A stretch of 64,000 bases of DNA from Stachybotrys elegans (lineage: Eukaryota; Ascomycota; Sordariomycetes; Hypocreales; Stachybotryaceae). Positions 31,531-44,978 of the stretch are shown in pieces. The notes under the pieces were generated by a model. It was not told where the DNA came from. It searched no databases and saw only the letters and a program-made list of their open reading frames with translations. The DNA lies in NCBI GenBank assembly GCA_020746835.1, contig JAGPNK010000008.1:186001-250000 (forward strand), written 5' to 3'. Each line of letters begins with the position of its first letter. Positions within the stretch are counted from its first letter, which is position 1. A program made the position numbers and the translations under genes.

Positions 31531-34500
31531 TCATATGTATCATAGGAACTCGCGGTAACAATTCCTTGGGCAATCCCTTACTGGCAGAGCTGTCGGTGAT
31601 TATTGCTCTTGCTCTTTGGTCGCAGAGCAGTACCTGTCATTAGCCCAGATTCAGCATGGTCACCAGAGGCGCCGGTATGGCTCCAAGATGGTCCTCTCAA
31701 GACAGTGACAAGCATCGTTGGCTGGACCTCATAGAGATGATAACAATGATGATGAGATAGCGATGTACAATGGTTAACGCCAGTGCCAAAAGAGCCATAG
31801 TCTTTTATTGGAAACGACTGTAATTTTTGTAGAAATTCCGAGGTTTTGGCCATCTCAGGTTTTGTTAAGGTTGATATTTCTGGAGAGGTGGTCGGGCTGG
31901 AAGTGTATATGTTGGCAACTGGCTCATACACATAAGGTTAATATCTTCTCCTGAACACTCTTTGGGTATGAAGCACTAAATGTCTCTATTGTCTGATACT
32001 CTCCCATCACATCATTCAGTCGCGTGTTGTATGATCGGAGAGCGAACTTGAGGGCCCTGGCCTGTCTAACTCGTCACTTGTCGGACAGTTGGTCCGTCGG
32101 GCATGATGATGCTGGAAAGAGAAAGATGTAGTGGAGAGGAAAAGGAGACGGTAGGAATGCCCAAAACCAACAGCCAGAGTGATGCCAAGTACCCTAGCTA
32201 CCGAAGATGTTCGTAAATGACAGACAAATACAACGAGGGCGTCACCAAGTGCCGTATAGGGTAGCTGGCTCGTTGAGCAGCAAGAGTAAACTCAAGTTGT
32301 TCCATCAGATCATACGATCTGTATATTTCTCGAGTATAACGCACTGCCTATATTGTAAACCTACCAAGCGCTCTCCATTTGTATCGTGTCATTGCTTGCA
32401 GCAGGTGGGAACACGGTCAGCCGTGGTCACGATGCGAAAATCAGCGAGGCTAAAGCTACGCCGGGCAGGCTCTGGATGAGATAGTAAGTGAATTGGTACG
32501 CTTTGTAAATCCATTACGGGGAAAGACATTTCTGAGAGGTGCCGTGACAGCTTGGAAGAACGTGTTGATAATGACTTGACGTAGAGGTGGAGGGTTGGTA
32601 AATCGATGCAATGCCTATCGGCATATACTGACACAAACACGTAGCCCAGTAGAACAATATATTCACCGGATCACTGACAGTTGATTAAATCACGGTGCTA
32701 CCGGATCTGCTGGCGATCTGTCTTTAACATGCGTATGTTCGTGTTGTCATCCCCCTCAATGCCGACTTACCCTATACATCCACCTTTCGAGAACGTCCGC
32801 AAGGGAACATCCATCCTGCAATAACATATCGCAATGCAAGGGCGCGTAGAGATGATGGGGCAATGATGGCATACGAAAGGGGACATGACTAGTTGGATCG
32901 CCTTTGTGATGATAAATATCCCGTTTGGCTGAGGATTGGTGTGACTACTAGCGAACCACCGGCTTCTTCAACCCCCCCCCCCTCCGATCATCATGATGGA
33001 AGGGCAGCGTAGACATTGGGAACCAAAAATACTACGCCCCTGCTCCGGACGGACAGCAGTTTCAAAACGTGTCACGCATTCCATGCAGCTGACAAGACTG
33101 TCCCTAGCAAGGCACTGAACTCAGGCAGAGTAGCCCAACCACGAAGTGAAATAAGGTGCCTGAAATTGGTCTTCGCGCCGGCACTGCAATTGGACATATG
33201 CCGTTCGCAGTCCGGGATGACCTGGCCTCAGTAGCGACTGCTGCGGAAGCGGGCGCGAATGAGAAATACGTAAGAGGATCAGGTAGTTCCAAACCCAGCC
33301 TAACGAACATGGCCGACGAAAGCATGACGTATGATTGTTTACTTTCCCCCATTCCAATTGTCGAACGATGTTGATGCGCGACGGCGGACTCTACCACTTC
33401 CTCATGATGCTCAGCTGCATACGGATGCGAGTACGAGCATGGCCACGTATCGCGGTGAAGCGAAATGTCGGAGAAGACGCGCAGAAACCCGGTTCCCAGC
33501 ACATCATCCCGCCTCATGGGATGCTATTCCCCAGCCGCCCTGCTTGCTGCCAGAAACAGTAGAAGCTGTCTCTGCAAGGGTATCCCCGTGTCTTTGACGG
33601 ACAGCCAACGGGAAGCCTTGGCTTCCGGCAATAGAACATTCCTCTATTCCCCACTGCTGGCTGGAGGAAAGTAGCCGCCTCTCGAAAATCAGCTCTCCCT
33701 TCCCAATGTCGGCGGCATGGGAGGATGATTATCTCATCAAGTTCCGATCGATCGTTGTGTTAACATGCACCCCTGCGTATAAGACAACCCCCCCAATGGA
33801 AAATCTCCTAGCGCCGACACTATGGATGGTTCTTCATCTCTCTGCCCTGTTTTCCTGGCTGGACTTGGAGCCGGGCTCCCCACAAGATGAAGAATACTGT
33901 CATTGACGAAACATTGCAGTGGTCTTGGTCTTGTGGGAGGCGGGACAAGGCCTCATTTTGACGGTGGTATTCGAGACTACCCGAGTTGATTTCCCTCAAA
34001 CCTCTCAATCCGTCTTGCTGCATTCTTTGGAAGGATGGAGACAGACTACTTGTGACCAGAAGTGCTGGCTGCCAGGAACGGGAACCGATACTCGAGCTTG
34101 GAGCTCGGAGCATGCTTGATGAAGGAGCGATGTTGTCATGATCTCCCTCTCCCGCGCGGGCAGTCGCTAGTTTGTTAATTTGCTAGTCTGCTAGTTTATT
34201 ATTGAGGCGGGAGCTTGGAACAGGGTTGAGCCGTGCATGAGCCAATTCACCAGGCGTCAGAGCCAGCCAGGTTGCATCTTTGGTAGTGCAGGCCACGGCA
34301 ACTTTGGGTAGGATGGCATATAATAAACCTGTTTGGCAAAAGTGCAATAGCCACAAGGGTGGTGGCACATGGAGGAAATAGCCTCAACTCACACAATAAG
34401 GGCTGTCTCGTCTCGGGACACCGTCTAGACGTGGCGGTCTGCCAAGGTGCGAGGCCTGTGGGTTGGGAGACGGGCCTTTGTCGACAAGCATGGCTGAAAC

Positions 34501-36661
34501 CAGACTCCCCCTGGGCTCTTTCTTAGCTCGACGCACGCGGGACGGCGGAGGTGTATCCAGTCTTGAGTGGCCGTCTCGAGGGACGAGGGACGAGGGACGT
34601 GAGGATCCGATCGCAAGGCCAAAAGCCCGATGCACCACTTCGCGTATCGAACGGAGGTGCAAAATAGGATGAATGGGATGATGGGCAAAACTTGTTCCAA
34701 GACGTCTAGGCTTGACCTTATTTGCTTTTTCATGTGGCGTTGGTTAAGTAAAAAGCAGGGCAGCGGCTTGATGAGGTGGCAGCGGATCATTTCCCCAAAC
34801 CCCCCGGGCGAACCTGAGGGCTTGTTTGATTCATACAGCACCATTGTATCGACTAGGTGTGACGCTGATATAGCCCGCGAGCAAGCAGAACGGCCGAATG
34901 GTTTGGGCCATGCTGATGTCGTGTCGCCTGCCTGCCTGCCGCATGAATCAAGGTGTGTGATGCGATGGTGTGGCGGCGACGGCATCACAGCTGCTGACAG
35001 TCGATACCTAGGTATGTATGGTGTGACGGTGTGTGCCGGCATGCGGGCTGAGCGATCGTCAGGGAAATCAATCTCACGGACCACTGATGATGCTCCCGCC
35101 ATGCAGCCACCGGCGTCATGTCTAGATTTTGCTCCGGATCAACAGCTAGGAGCTGGCTAGGAGGCCAATGGGTGGGCGGGGATGGATGAGCTGTGGTCCT
35201 GGCTGCCGCCATTCGCATTCGACATGATCTCAAGCTCAAGGGAGGAGGCTTCCCGGATCCGGACTTGACCCCACGCAGTGGCTGGTATGGCCATTCTTAG
35301 GAGGACTGCACTGTAAGATTCACGCTAACTCTCATCCGCAGGTCATAGCCCACGTATGGGGGAACTGTCTTGGCCGGCCGGCTTCAGCGGGGATGGTGAG
35401 CGGAGATGGGGGTGCCGATGGGGGCTCAATCCCATGTCTGAAATGGTTTGCTGTGCTATCAGGACATACCTGTACATATTATGCTGGTCTTGGCTGGACG
35501 AAGCCGTGCCGGACAGTCGGCATTCTGGGATACGCCCTGTTTGCTTCCGTTGCGCGAGTGCGGCAACGGAGACGAGCGTGGCGCCGGGCGTTACACAAAA
35601 TCATCTGATCGATCCTCGCTCATTTGGATTGAGGAGGAAAATGGACAGAATATGCCTTGGCTGAAGGACTGGAATGGGGTGGGCGGGAAGCCGAAACCAG
35701 CCACAGAGGCTATCATACTACCTCTACCTGTACTTACAGGTAGGTACCTCTGTACTCTAGACGTCGGTTAGGTTAGCTGTAGCTCTGCCAGGGCAGCCAC
35801 CAAGGCAAGGCAAGGCCAGCCCAGGCCAGTCCAGGCCAAAGCCACCCCCCTTGTCATGATCCGCCATGATCAGATCCAATCGAATCCCCATGTTGGCCAC
35901 GGCACAATCCCACCTTCCTGTATCCTGCTATCCTGCTGCTCTGCTGCTCCGGCTCATGCGCAGGGCGGCGTCTCAGAATGCCAAAATGCGCGCCTCCGGA
36001 ACCTGTCGTGGCCCACCTTCGGCCAATCTGCCTGTGCGTGATTGTGGATGATTGCATCGAAATCGAAATCGAATACTAGTAGCCAACCAACCTCACACCC
36101 CCGGTCAAGACATACCGCCTCCTCTTCTTGCTTCCTTCTCACGGCCAGGCTGCTTTCTTTCTGCTCTACACCTCTCCTCCCCCTCCCCTCTCCCTCTTGT
36201 CTTTCTTACTACTGTACATGTCCCAAACGAGCCGTGTCTTGCTTGGCCTGATCCGATCCGGCCTGGCTGCAAGCTCGGCGTGCTAGGCGCGACCTGTTAT
36301 ATCACCACAGCCTGGTCCGGCCCAACCTTGTTTGACCTCCTCCCCCCTCCCCTCCTCGGTAGCTTCTCTCGCGGGCTCGAGCATCCTACATTAAACACCC
36401 GTCGCTCGCCTAATCCGCGACCCTGACGTGCTCCCTCATGGTCTACTGATCGACCCTATCTGCACAAGCTCTCTTCACCCACCGTTTCGCCCACAATCCC
36501 AGCAGACCAGCTCGGCATGGAATTCACGTTGCTTGCCTAGCACATATCGATCCGGCTTGAGAGCTCCCTCCCCCAAGGAGCTCTCCCGAGGCCGCCCATC
36601 CATACATCCACTCACCTTCTCGCGTCCTCTGGCTCTGCTGGCGTAGACACATTTCGCCATC
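31531..36661. other. Gene-poor interval (5.1 kb)
   Basis: No recognised gene. Two overlapping opposite-strand frames (34425-35102 minus, 34630-35160 plus) are open but have no domain-like sequence and are not called. A run of 11 C lies at 32972-32982 and a gagggac repeat at about 34575-34600. Ccaggcc/aaggcaagg repeats lie at 35800-35842, and a TAGGTACCT cluster at 35735-35752. From about 36100 to 36660 the sequence is CT-rich and is probably the leader and promoter of the next gene. Confidence 0.5.
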
Positions 36662-39600
36662 ATGGGTAACACGCCCTCCGCTGAGATGCCGCGAAAGGCA
36701 CATAAGCTTTCCAAGCCGCAAACGGGCAGCCGAAGTGTAGCTACCATCCCAGCCACCAACAACTCACCACGCCCATCCAATGTCAACCGACCTGGTTCGG
36801 CCAGTCGTACCTCTCAGATCGCGCCCCAGGCTGCCGGTCCTGTGCCCAGCTGGCCATTGGCATCTGCTCAAGAGGTGGTGATGGAAAACCATGGCTCCTT
36901 CGCGGACATGAGGGCGGACAGAGAACAGAAGCGCAATAGCGGACTGTTCCGAACCGGGACGCTTCAATCAGACCAAGGAGCCAGGCGGAATAGCATTCGC
37001 TCTACCACGGCTTCAAACGACATTGCGAGGAACGGCTCAAGAACTACCTTGGCAGTGGCAGACTATCAACCCATTACCCGGGCCTACAGGTATGAATGCC
37101 TACTGCTAGTAGCGGCAGGACCATGCGAAGCCACCCATGCGCTAACAAACATACAGTCTCCAATCTCAAGATACACGGGCATCGCTTGTCAATTTTGACA
37201 TCCGCTCCAATGACATGCAACGGGATTTTAGACGAGACGATCAGCACAGCATTATTGCATCTCCTGTGCACGATTCCTTCGACATTCCAGGCGATCAAGG
37301 TCGTTCTGTAGGCACAGCCATCCCACGAAACAGCTCTGATGCATCCTTATACATCCCGATGCGGCGGCGCTCCATGGTTCAGACTCCAGGAGTAGCTACA
37401 CGGGCACAGGTTCCGTTGTCGACCAAGTCGAGCTTTCGGCTCAGCCATCCACCTACACCGAGCATGTCTCGACGGAATTCAATCGAGCAATCCGCCACCA
37501 GACATCTCTCCCTTCCTCCGCCCTCCACCAATCTCCTTCACCAGGAGCGTGCGGTGACGCCGTGCGAAGACGAGTTCAGGCAGCTTGGTGGTATGAAATT
37601 CGGCTCTCTACGCATCATCAATGGCTCTCCAGTAGCAACCCCGACCCCTGGTTGCGGTCCCGGCCCTTTTGCGCCGCCCTCAGATGTGACCTCTCAAAGT
37701 TACTTTGAGATGAGTGGTTCTAATGCTGTCGCGGCCACTGCTCCCAATGCCCCCTCTAGATGGGAAATCGATCAGCCACCAGTTACATTGGTAACAAGTT
37801 ATATCGCTCACAGCGAGATTGCTAAGCCCATGCCCATGTCGCCTACCCATGGCCAAAACGCAGTCGGAGAGCTGCAAACTACTTCCAAACACACAGCGCA
37901 GGAAGACGATTTATTTGAAGACGACGGTAGTCCAGAAATAGCACAGCAGGAAACCTTGGACGTGAGAAACGACCCGAACGCGAAGCCAACCACAGCAATT
38001 GACGACCCGACACCCAAATCGAAGGCTTCGAGCATCATCAGCAGGTCGGACAGTGCCTACACTGCTTCACCAAGCTCTTCCGGACCCTCTCGAGTACCTT
38101 TATCCAAGTCGGACAGCGGCTATGCTTCCAAGTCATCTATCCGATCCCGCCATGGCTCACGGTCCAAGTCGCGAGATGACAACTCTGAGTCACGATCTTC
38201 AATTGAGGCACCTCTTGCACCGACCGGAGCTGCACCCCAATCTGAAGGCCCGGCAGTTTCAAAGGGGCAAGGGCTTACGGAGCAGATGCGACCCTTCCGC
38301 TTCTCGACGCCTGCGTCCAAATCGCAGAAGGAAGAAGTCGCAATTGCGTCCCCCAAGAGTCTAGCGTCACCTTCAATGATGCGATTCCCTCTATTGAGGC
38401 CGCGGGAGAGTCGAGACTCCGTGCCAAACACTGCTGCACAGCCGAAGAAAGCCGAGGCACAAGCGGTTTCGCAGGGCGACTCGCGAAACGCGAACAACGA
38501 CAGGGGCTCAACGGCTGCGGGGAAACCGGGGAAGTTTCACCGGCTGCTGAGTGGCCGCAGGCGGAAGAGTCTTCCCGCCGCTCATGCTACATTCAACCAG
38601 GATAGCAATGACGTTCTGATGCCCTCTGTCCCGGTCGGCATGGAACATCATCTGATGGAACGAAATGGCCGTTTCCCGTCTGGCGAGCGCCGTTTCCCGC
38701 TAAGAATTGAGCCAAGCAAGGAAACCCTCAAGACAATTCTGAGTGTAGGCAGCATGGAGCTGAGCCAGCCAGAGGACGATGCCAACGATGGCCAAGAAGA
38801 TGTAGGACTATCATCCCTCGGGATCTATGGGCAACCACTCCGGAGCCATCCTGTTCGCTCACTTGCGAAATCACGATCTGATGAAACGATATCGGCACTA
38901 CCTCTCACCGAAAGCAACCGGCCATCCGTGGCTAAGACTGAGAATGTTTTGGCTGCGCAACAGGTCGCGACGGCGACAAACCTGGGACGAAAGTCCTCAT
39001 CGCACAGGGAGGAACTCGCTAGATCTGCCAGGGCCAGCACCGAGCCGCCTGCCCTTAGAGAAGCTAGAGACGAGAACCTGTCGCAGTCTAGAAGAACGTT
39101 GACGAAACCACACCGCTCAACCAGCAAGCCGCGCGAGTTGACAAGTCGGATTTCGGAGCCCAACTTCCTGAGCCAAGAGCCAAAACCGCATCGATCCTTG
39201 ATCCCGGACATTTCCTCGAGTAGAAGGACCAAAACGCCTCCGCCGCTGAGTATGCGAGTGAGCAATCCAAAGATTGCCTCAGCCTTGAAGTCGAGGAGCC
39301 AAGTCAGTGTCGTCGAGTATTCCGACTTGGAAGCCATTCGCGACCCAAGCGAAGAGCATGAGCGCAGCTCCGTCCATGCGAGCCAGCCCACTCAAAGCTA
39401 CGGGCTAATGTCCCCGACGTACCAAGAATTCGGCACATACCAACAGCTCCAGCAGCCATTTTCTCCCCATCGCTTTGATGTGAGAACCCGACACGAGGTG
39501 CGGAATTGGCATCACGACCTGTCGCACGAGGAGGAGCGCTTTTCGGCCCATCCTTTCGGGAATACTCAAAGCCAGAGTGATAGTCACTTCTACATGCCCA

Positions 39601-39905
39601 ACTCGGAACACGCCTACAGCGGCCGAATTCTGCACCACAAAATGAGTCACGACAGCTACAGATCTTCTCAGACTCAGGAGTCGTATTACTACGACCATGC
39701 GGCCCAAGGGCACTCGATGGAGCGCAGCCGCTCCCACCAACAACTCGCTCTAGAATATGGAGTGACTCACTCTAGGCCATACTCACGGGGCGCGCGCCGC
39801 GCAAGCCTCGAATCTCGAGGACAGCCAACACACCAGAACCCTCCTTTCCGTGTACTTCATAGTTACAATTCCCCAGCCTACAGAAATGTGCCGATCTGGG
39901 GTTGA
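36662..39905 (+). CDS. Large disordered protein with possible N-myristoylation site
   Basis: Two exons, 36662-37089 and 37157-39905, join in phase (AG + T) and encode 1058 residues. I do not recognise a catalytic domain. Seen: MGNTPS at the start, with Gly2 and a Ser at position 6, fitting an N-myristoylation signal; long Ser/Arg/Pro-rich stretches; paired motifs SRSDSAYTASPSSS and LSKSDSGYASKSS (about 38041-38140); a basic block GKFHRLLSGRRRKSLP (about 38530-38578); and a His/Tyr/Gln-rich C-terminus (about 39430-39760). The composition suggests a phosphorylated scaffold held at a membrane, which is inference. The start is the first ATG after a CT-rich leader. The second-exon start matches the acceptor catacag. 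Confidence 0.8.
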
Positions 39906-42711
39906 ACGCTCTTTGCGTAGCCTGCACCGCTACACACGCACGCTTCTCCCAGCTGAACGAGGAGCCTGCGTTTCCTTTCCTTCCCATTTCATATCTACTT
40001 TCTCCAAGATACCATCTACGAATATCGGCGTTTGTTTGGAAATTTTTTTTTTGTTTGGTTTTGTTTTGGGTTTCTGCACCTCGCCACGATATACGACATG
40101 TGGACAAGCATATATTACTTTATGATATGATATCGACCAATCGACCTACTGCACTTCAGATTGCACGCCATATTTCCGTATGGACGGCGCATTTCTTGGT
40201 TTATTTTATATGTTTATGTATTATGGGGGAACGATTTTGGGGGCCTGCCTGGGAAAGTCGAGCCACACACATTATATACCCTGAACATGTGGAAGATGGC
40301 AGGGGATGGTATGGCCGCTGTTGATTAAGCTGGGATAGTCAGCTGGACATACAATGAAACCTGCCTCATGGCTACTCATACTACCTATCATGTACGACCT
40401 TGCCTCTAATGTGACCGGGTTCATGATGTATACGCGCCGTAACCTCATGTAAGATGGCAATCTCTTCTTCTTCCTTTTCTTCTTCTTTTCTGGAATGCGG
40501 ATCATGGTGTAATGTGGAATCGGATGATAGCGGTGTTCGTGCCAGGGCCAGATCACGTTAGGTTCCCGGTGCAAACGGGCGTGTACCAGGTTGCAGAGTT
40601 CTAAGCCTTCCTTCAACCCCCATACTATCCTTGACCAGATGACGTTCTCCTCAGAGCATCAAAGATCGTCTACACGCTCCGCTTCGTCTCGAGAAATAAT
40701 CTATCCTGTGCATGATACGGGTCAATAAATGCGGAGGGGCCTGCGCCCACCCATTCACAAAACAATATCGACGGCCAAAGGGTATTACGACGACGTGGAC
40801 GGAAAGTGGGAAAGCCGGGAAAGAAGAAGCAGGATTGAGGCAGATTGGGGCCTATGATTGGGCACGCCATGTCGATCATAGTGTATTCATAGTTGCCGAC
40901 ATGGTAAGACACGTTCGCATGATAATATTGAACAACAACAGGATATCGACCCTGACGATCGCTTCCGTGAAGACTCAATAAGCATCGGCATCCCAGAACC
41001 AATTGCTCCAGGGGTCCAAACGGCCCGCAGAGAACGGACCCAAGCGTTCAGTACTGTACCAAGATGAGGGGACAGGCTGAGATGTGAATACGAGGAAGCG
41101 GCTGATATCCACATGGCCGGTCCAGGGAATGCGTGCTTGGTGGTGGTGACGTTGCTGTCCCAGGCCGCAAACCCACCGAGCGGGACAGCACAGCCCTCTA
41201 GCGTGTTTCTAGTCTTTGGCCTGTGCAATGCTTCGGAGGTGAGGGCGGCGAATGGAAAAGATGTGCTCTCTCTGCCAGCATAATGCGTGGCATAAGTGGG
41301 GATGAATAAGCTCCTGACCTTGCTTGACTTGTCCCGGATGAGCCGATCAATGGTAGCAGGAGGACGGGGCGGTTTTTTCACTTCGCTTCTTTTCGACTTC
41401 TCTGTTTATTTTGTTGCCTCTTTACCTAATGAAGGACTGGAACACGGATAGAAAATTTAAGCCCGGGAACCATGATTGGTGCCTCTGGAGTCCATGGGCC
41501 ATGTTGAAACGGCTGACTTTGTTTACTTTCATGAAGGGGCATGCGTCATGATTCATTGTCATGGCGTACATAGGAAAAATGAAAAAAAAAAAAAATGAAA
41601 AAAAGGAGGGAAAAGAAGAATAACATGCTGCCTCCGTCCAGGACAGGATGGCGGCGCGTGCTGCTTTTTTGGAGTCGCGACGACGATGCAACGAGAAACG
41701 TGGGACTTTGCACATGGAACGTTGACGTCGTCGTCTGACCTGCCCTGAACAAGACCATGTGGGAGGCACGGCGTGGCGAAGCATCGTTGGTAGGGGCCGT
41801 TGGGTCGCCAGCCAACGGTAGCGCACAAGCACTCGAGGCAAGATAGGGACAGCGTTGAGAGAGAGCGGGCCAAGGCCTCAGCCCCACGGACCGACCCCGA
41901 TGGTCCAGGGATCAGGAAAAAGGGCCCTTGCTTTGGCCGAGTCTAATCGGCTGTTGAGGAAGAGAGGGCACGATGCCTGCTGTTGCTGCCTGTTGACCCG
42001 AGAGATGAGTCGGCCTTTGGAGAGAAGGCCATCGCGAGGCCTGCTTCCCTCATCTTGGGCATCGGCAGCCCTCAAAATCAAGCTGCTCTCTTGTGCATGA
42101 TGATGGTGCCAGGATTGATGGGGATGGTGCATGCATGCATGGCATGGGCCCGTCTCGAACGGCCAAAATAAGCAGCGAAGGTAATCGAAAGCACCTCGAC
42201 ACCTGCCGATGGGGAAAATTACCGGGTCCATTGCCTAAGTACTAATCCGCTAGGCCTCAGGCACTCACCGTGCCTAAGCCACTGTATGCCCTGCTCTGAC
42301 TGGGTCATCCATCCCCAGGCAAGGATCTTCTCGCGTCCGCTGACCACGCCATACCCTTTTGTTTGCAAAATCCTCCCCATCGAATAAAGCCGCTCGTTTC
42401 GCCATCCTTCGTGTTTTTCCTTACCTGCTCCATCCCTTTGTTTCCGTCTTCCTTCTTCTCTCTTCAGGTTTACCATCTCTCTTCTCCTCAGGAGTGTCCC
42501 TTCGTTATCAACATTCGCTCAACCAGTCCCTCGTTGCACAAGGTCGGTTCCACGAGGACCTTCGATTCCAGAGACCCCGATTCGACTCGACTCGATTCCA
42601 CTCCCGTCCACCCTCATTCATCAGTACCCAAGACCACTCGGCTATTGTGTTGGTGCATAGTCGGGACCATCATCTTATCCGGCTGTCCTTTGGGAGACAT
42701 ACATAGCCAAC
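39906..42711. other. Intergenic region
   Basis: About 2.8 kb between two plus-strand genes. A T-rich 3' flank near 40045-40070, an A-rich tract at 41577-41608 and a CT-rich leader at 42400-42700 are seen. No gene is recognised; minus-strand frames here look random. Confidence 0.5.
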
Positions 42712-43584
42712 ATGTTTTCTTCTCGATTCTTCCACATCCTCTTCCTGGCTCTGGCCATCGGATACGTCGCCCACGCCTCAGTCCCCATACCTGCCCGTCT
42801 CGCCTATAGGGCACTCGCCGAGCGTCAGGCCAGCGAAGACCCAGCCGGGACCGACTTGCCTTCTGATGTCAGCAGCGCTCCTATCCCAACCTCTACTCCT
42901 CCGCCCGAAGAGCAGGAGACCACTACTACCTCCGTTGAAGTGAGCAGCACCGTTCCAACCTCGGCACCTCAGGAACCAGAGCCCACTTCCGCCCCGTCAG
43001 AGGACGGTAACGAGGAGACGTCTGCTCCCCCTCAGCAGACCGTGCCATCAGCTAGTCGTACCAACACCCAGGGCGCACCTGCTCCCACCACCACAGGAGG
43101 TTCTAGAACAACCTCGGGCGGTAACGCGGAGCCGGCGGAAACTTCGACGACGAGCCACAGCGTCATCATTTCCACCTCCTATGAGGTTCGCACCACGACT
43201 CTGGAGGATGGCACCCGCCAGACCATGACCTCTGCCACGGAAGTCACCACCACCCCCGGCCTGAATGACGGGGGAGAGTCGGACCGTGAGTCAGGCATGT
43301 CCGCAACTACCCGCAACACCATCATTGGAGTTTCCGTTGGTGTCGGCGGTGCCATCATCCTGGGCGCTCTGGCTGTTGTCTTTTGGCGTCTGCGTGGACG
43401 CAAGAAGCAGGCCGAGGAGGCCGACGGCCTCATGGCCTATGACAATACTTACGGCCAGACGGACAAGTCGGAGCGAAGCAGCTCTCCCACTACCACGGCT
43501 ACTTCGCAGCAGCGCAACCCCTTCCAATCTACTCTGGAGAACTACCATCAGCCCACACCCGTCAACCCGTCGTCCAATTTCTAG
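42712..43584 (+). CDS. Ser/Thr-rich single-pass membrane protein (Mid2/Wsc-like)
   Basis: A single exon encodes 290 residues. Seen: a signal peptide (MFSSRFFHILFLALAIGYVAHA); a long Ser/Thr/Pro ectodomain (about 45-200) likely to be heavily O-mannosylated; one transmembrane segment (about 204-226, IIGVSVGVGGAIILGALAVVFW) followed by the basic stop-transfer RLRGRKK; and a 60-residue cytosolic tail with NTYGQTD and a C-terminal NPFQSTLENYHQPTP. This layout is shared by Mid2/Mtl1 stress sensors that report cell-wall damage to Rho1. No WSC cysteine domain is present. The ectodomain also resembles other fungal surface proteins, so sensor function is inferred from architecture only. Confidence 0.8.
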   Translation: MFSSRFFHILFLALAIGYVAHASVPIPARLAYRALAERQASEDPAGTDLPSDVSSAPIPTSTPPPEEQETTTTSVEVSSTVPTSAPQEPEPTSAPSEDGNEETSAPPQQTVPSASRTNTQGAPAPTTTGGSRTTSGGNAEPAETSTTSHSVIISTSYEVRTTTLEDGTRQTMTSATEVTTTPGLNDGGESDRESGMSATTRNTIIGVSVGVGGAIILGALAVVFWRLRGRKKQAEEADGLMAYDNTYGQTDKSERSSSPTTTATSQQRNPFQSTLENYHQPTPVNPSSNF

Positions 43585-44368
43585 AAATACAGCAGCTCTC
43601 AGCGCAATTGCCATCTGTCTTCTATACGGCACCGGTGAAGCGGGCTGCTTGATGTGATTGATACCTTGCATTTTTTCTCTTGTTGGCACCAAGGCGTTTC
43701 GGCAAACTCGCGCACGTTGTTCAAGTGCATTATAAGGATTGAAGAATCTCAGCGTACCATGCGTCATCGCCACCACGGGCGCACTCACATATCTCATTTG
43801 ACGAATCGGCTGGGCCATGAAAAAACGAGGATGTTGTCTTGATCGGATGATGCGACAGAGAGGGCCCATCTCGACTGATTTCAGTGGATTTGACCTCTCC
43901 GGTATCTCCGTCTTGGCGCCTACGTTTGGACTGGACATTACATAGATATACTTAATAATACCACATAAGGTGACGAAGGTTATATATCAGAATGTTTTCC
44001 CCAGCGGTGATGGTTCGTATCTGCACAATGTAAAAAATGTGACAAAGAACTGCCGCGCAAAATGCCTAAATGGCGTTGCTGCATGTTGATTGTCTGTGTC
44101 TCATGTGGTGTTTCATCCCCTGTGGTGCGGAACGAATTTGGCTTCTCCCCATGTTCAGAACAGACGAGACCACTTCTGGGGTATAACACAGTAGTAGTTA
44201 GGTAGCGAAGGTCCGACCGTTTTGCTTCTTTTCCCCATTTGACAGCTTCCTGAACCACGACACGATACGATACGAACGAGTTACACCAGCCAAGCCTGAC
44301 TTGACACGCATTTGCAGGTTGCATAAAGGATTCTCAACTTGGACCTCGGGAAGACGCAAATACACACC
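43585..44368. other. Intergenic region
   Basis: 3' flank of the Mid2-like gene and promoter of the secreted cysteine-protein gene. No gene seen. Confidence 0.6.
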
Positions 44369-44978
44369 ATGGCGCGAAGTTGGTCTCTACTGGTATTGCT
44401 CATCTCCTCGGTGTTGGCAACAGACATGGCAGCCGAGTTGAGCGGATCGTGGAAGATGGGTTTGCGACCGAGACAATCGGGCACGAATCTACAGCCTTTT
44501 ACGGGCGCCCTCGGAGGGGTCACAGCTTCAGCTGTAGGCATACACCACCACGCATGGGTTCCAAGTCGAGCTGTGGCTAATGTTGACAGATCACAAACTC
44601 GGGAAATACGGACAGGCCGTTTGAGGTGGACGGAGACACCTTTGTAGGTTGCCACCTTGCCCTCAACAACGTGTGGAAGTTATCGCAGCTGCTAACATGA
44701 GACAGCCCGACTTCCCAACAGCAGCAAACAGAGCTTGCGATAACCAGAAGAACGCGTGTGCTGAGCTCGCCAACAACGGTGGCGGAAACTTTGAAGTGGG
44801 CCAGTGCGATGAACAGTCGAGTATGTGCCATGGAGTCCGGAATATGGTCCTTCTGGGAATCAGGAAGCTAATCTACGAAACAGATCAATGCAAGGCGGCT
44901 ATCAGCACGGCAACGGAAACCACCTTCAACGTCCTGGTGAGCCAAGACGCCGATTTCGATTACTTCTGCGACCTATAA
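44369..44978 (+). CDS. Small secreted cysteine-containing protein
   Basis: Four exons join in phase: 44369-44533, 44590-44643, 44706-44820 and 44884-44978, giving 142 residues. All introns are about 56-63 bases with GT-AG ends. Seen: a signal peptide (MARSWSLLVLLISSVLA, cleavage near residue 20); a Gly/Ser linker; ITNSGNTDRPFEVDGDTF; then a conserved-looking core with RACDNQKNACAELAN, VGQCDEQSNQCKAAI and a terminal YFCDL. The mature part has five cysteines. Similar CDxQxNxCA...CDxQxxxC secreted proteins occur widely in ascomycetes, with unknown function. They may act at the cell wall or in host contact, but that is inference. The match only appears after splicing; unspliced frames at 44339 and 44649 are fragments of it. 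Confidence 0.85.

Noticed and set aside
34425..35160. Two long overlapping open frames on opposite strands (225 and 176 codons)
   Set aside because: Neither shows a domain, a plausible exon structure or a coding-like composition; opposite-strand frames in GC-rich DNA are often open by chance.
40887..41381. 164-codon minus-strand frame in the 39.9-42.7 kb interval
   Set aside because: No recognisable motif or supporting exon structure; composition looks random.
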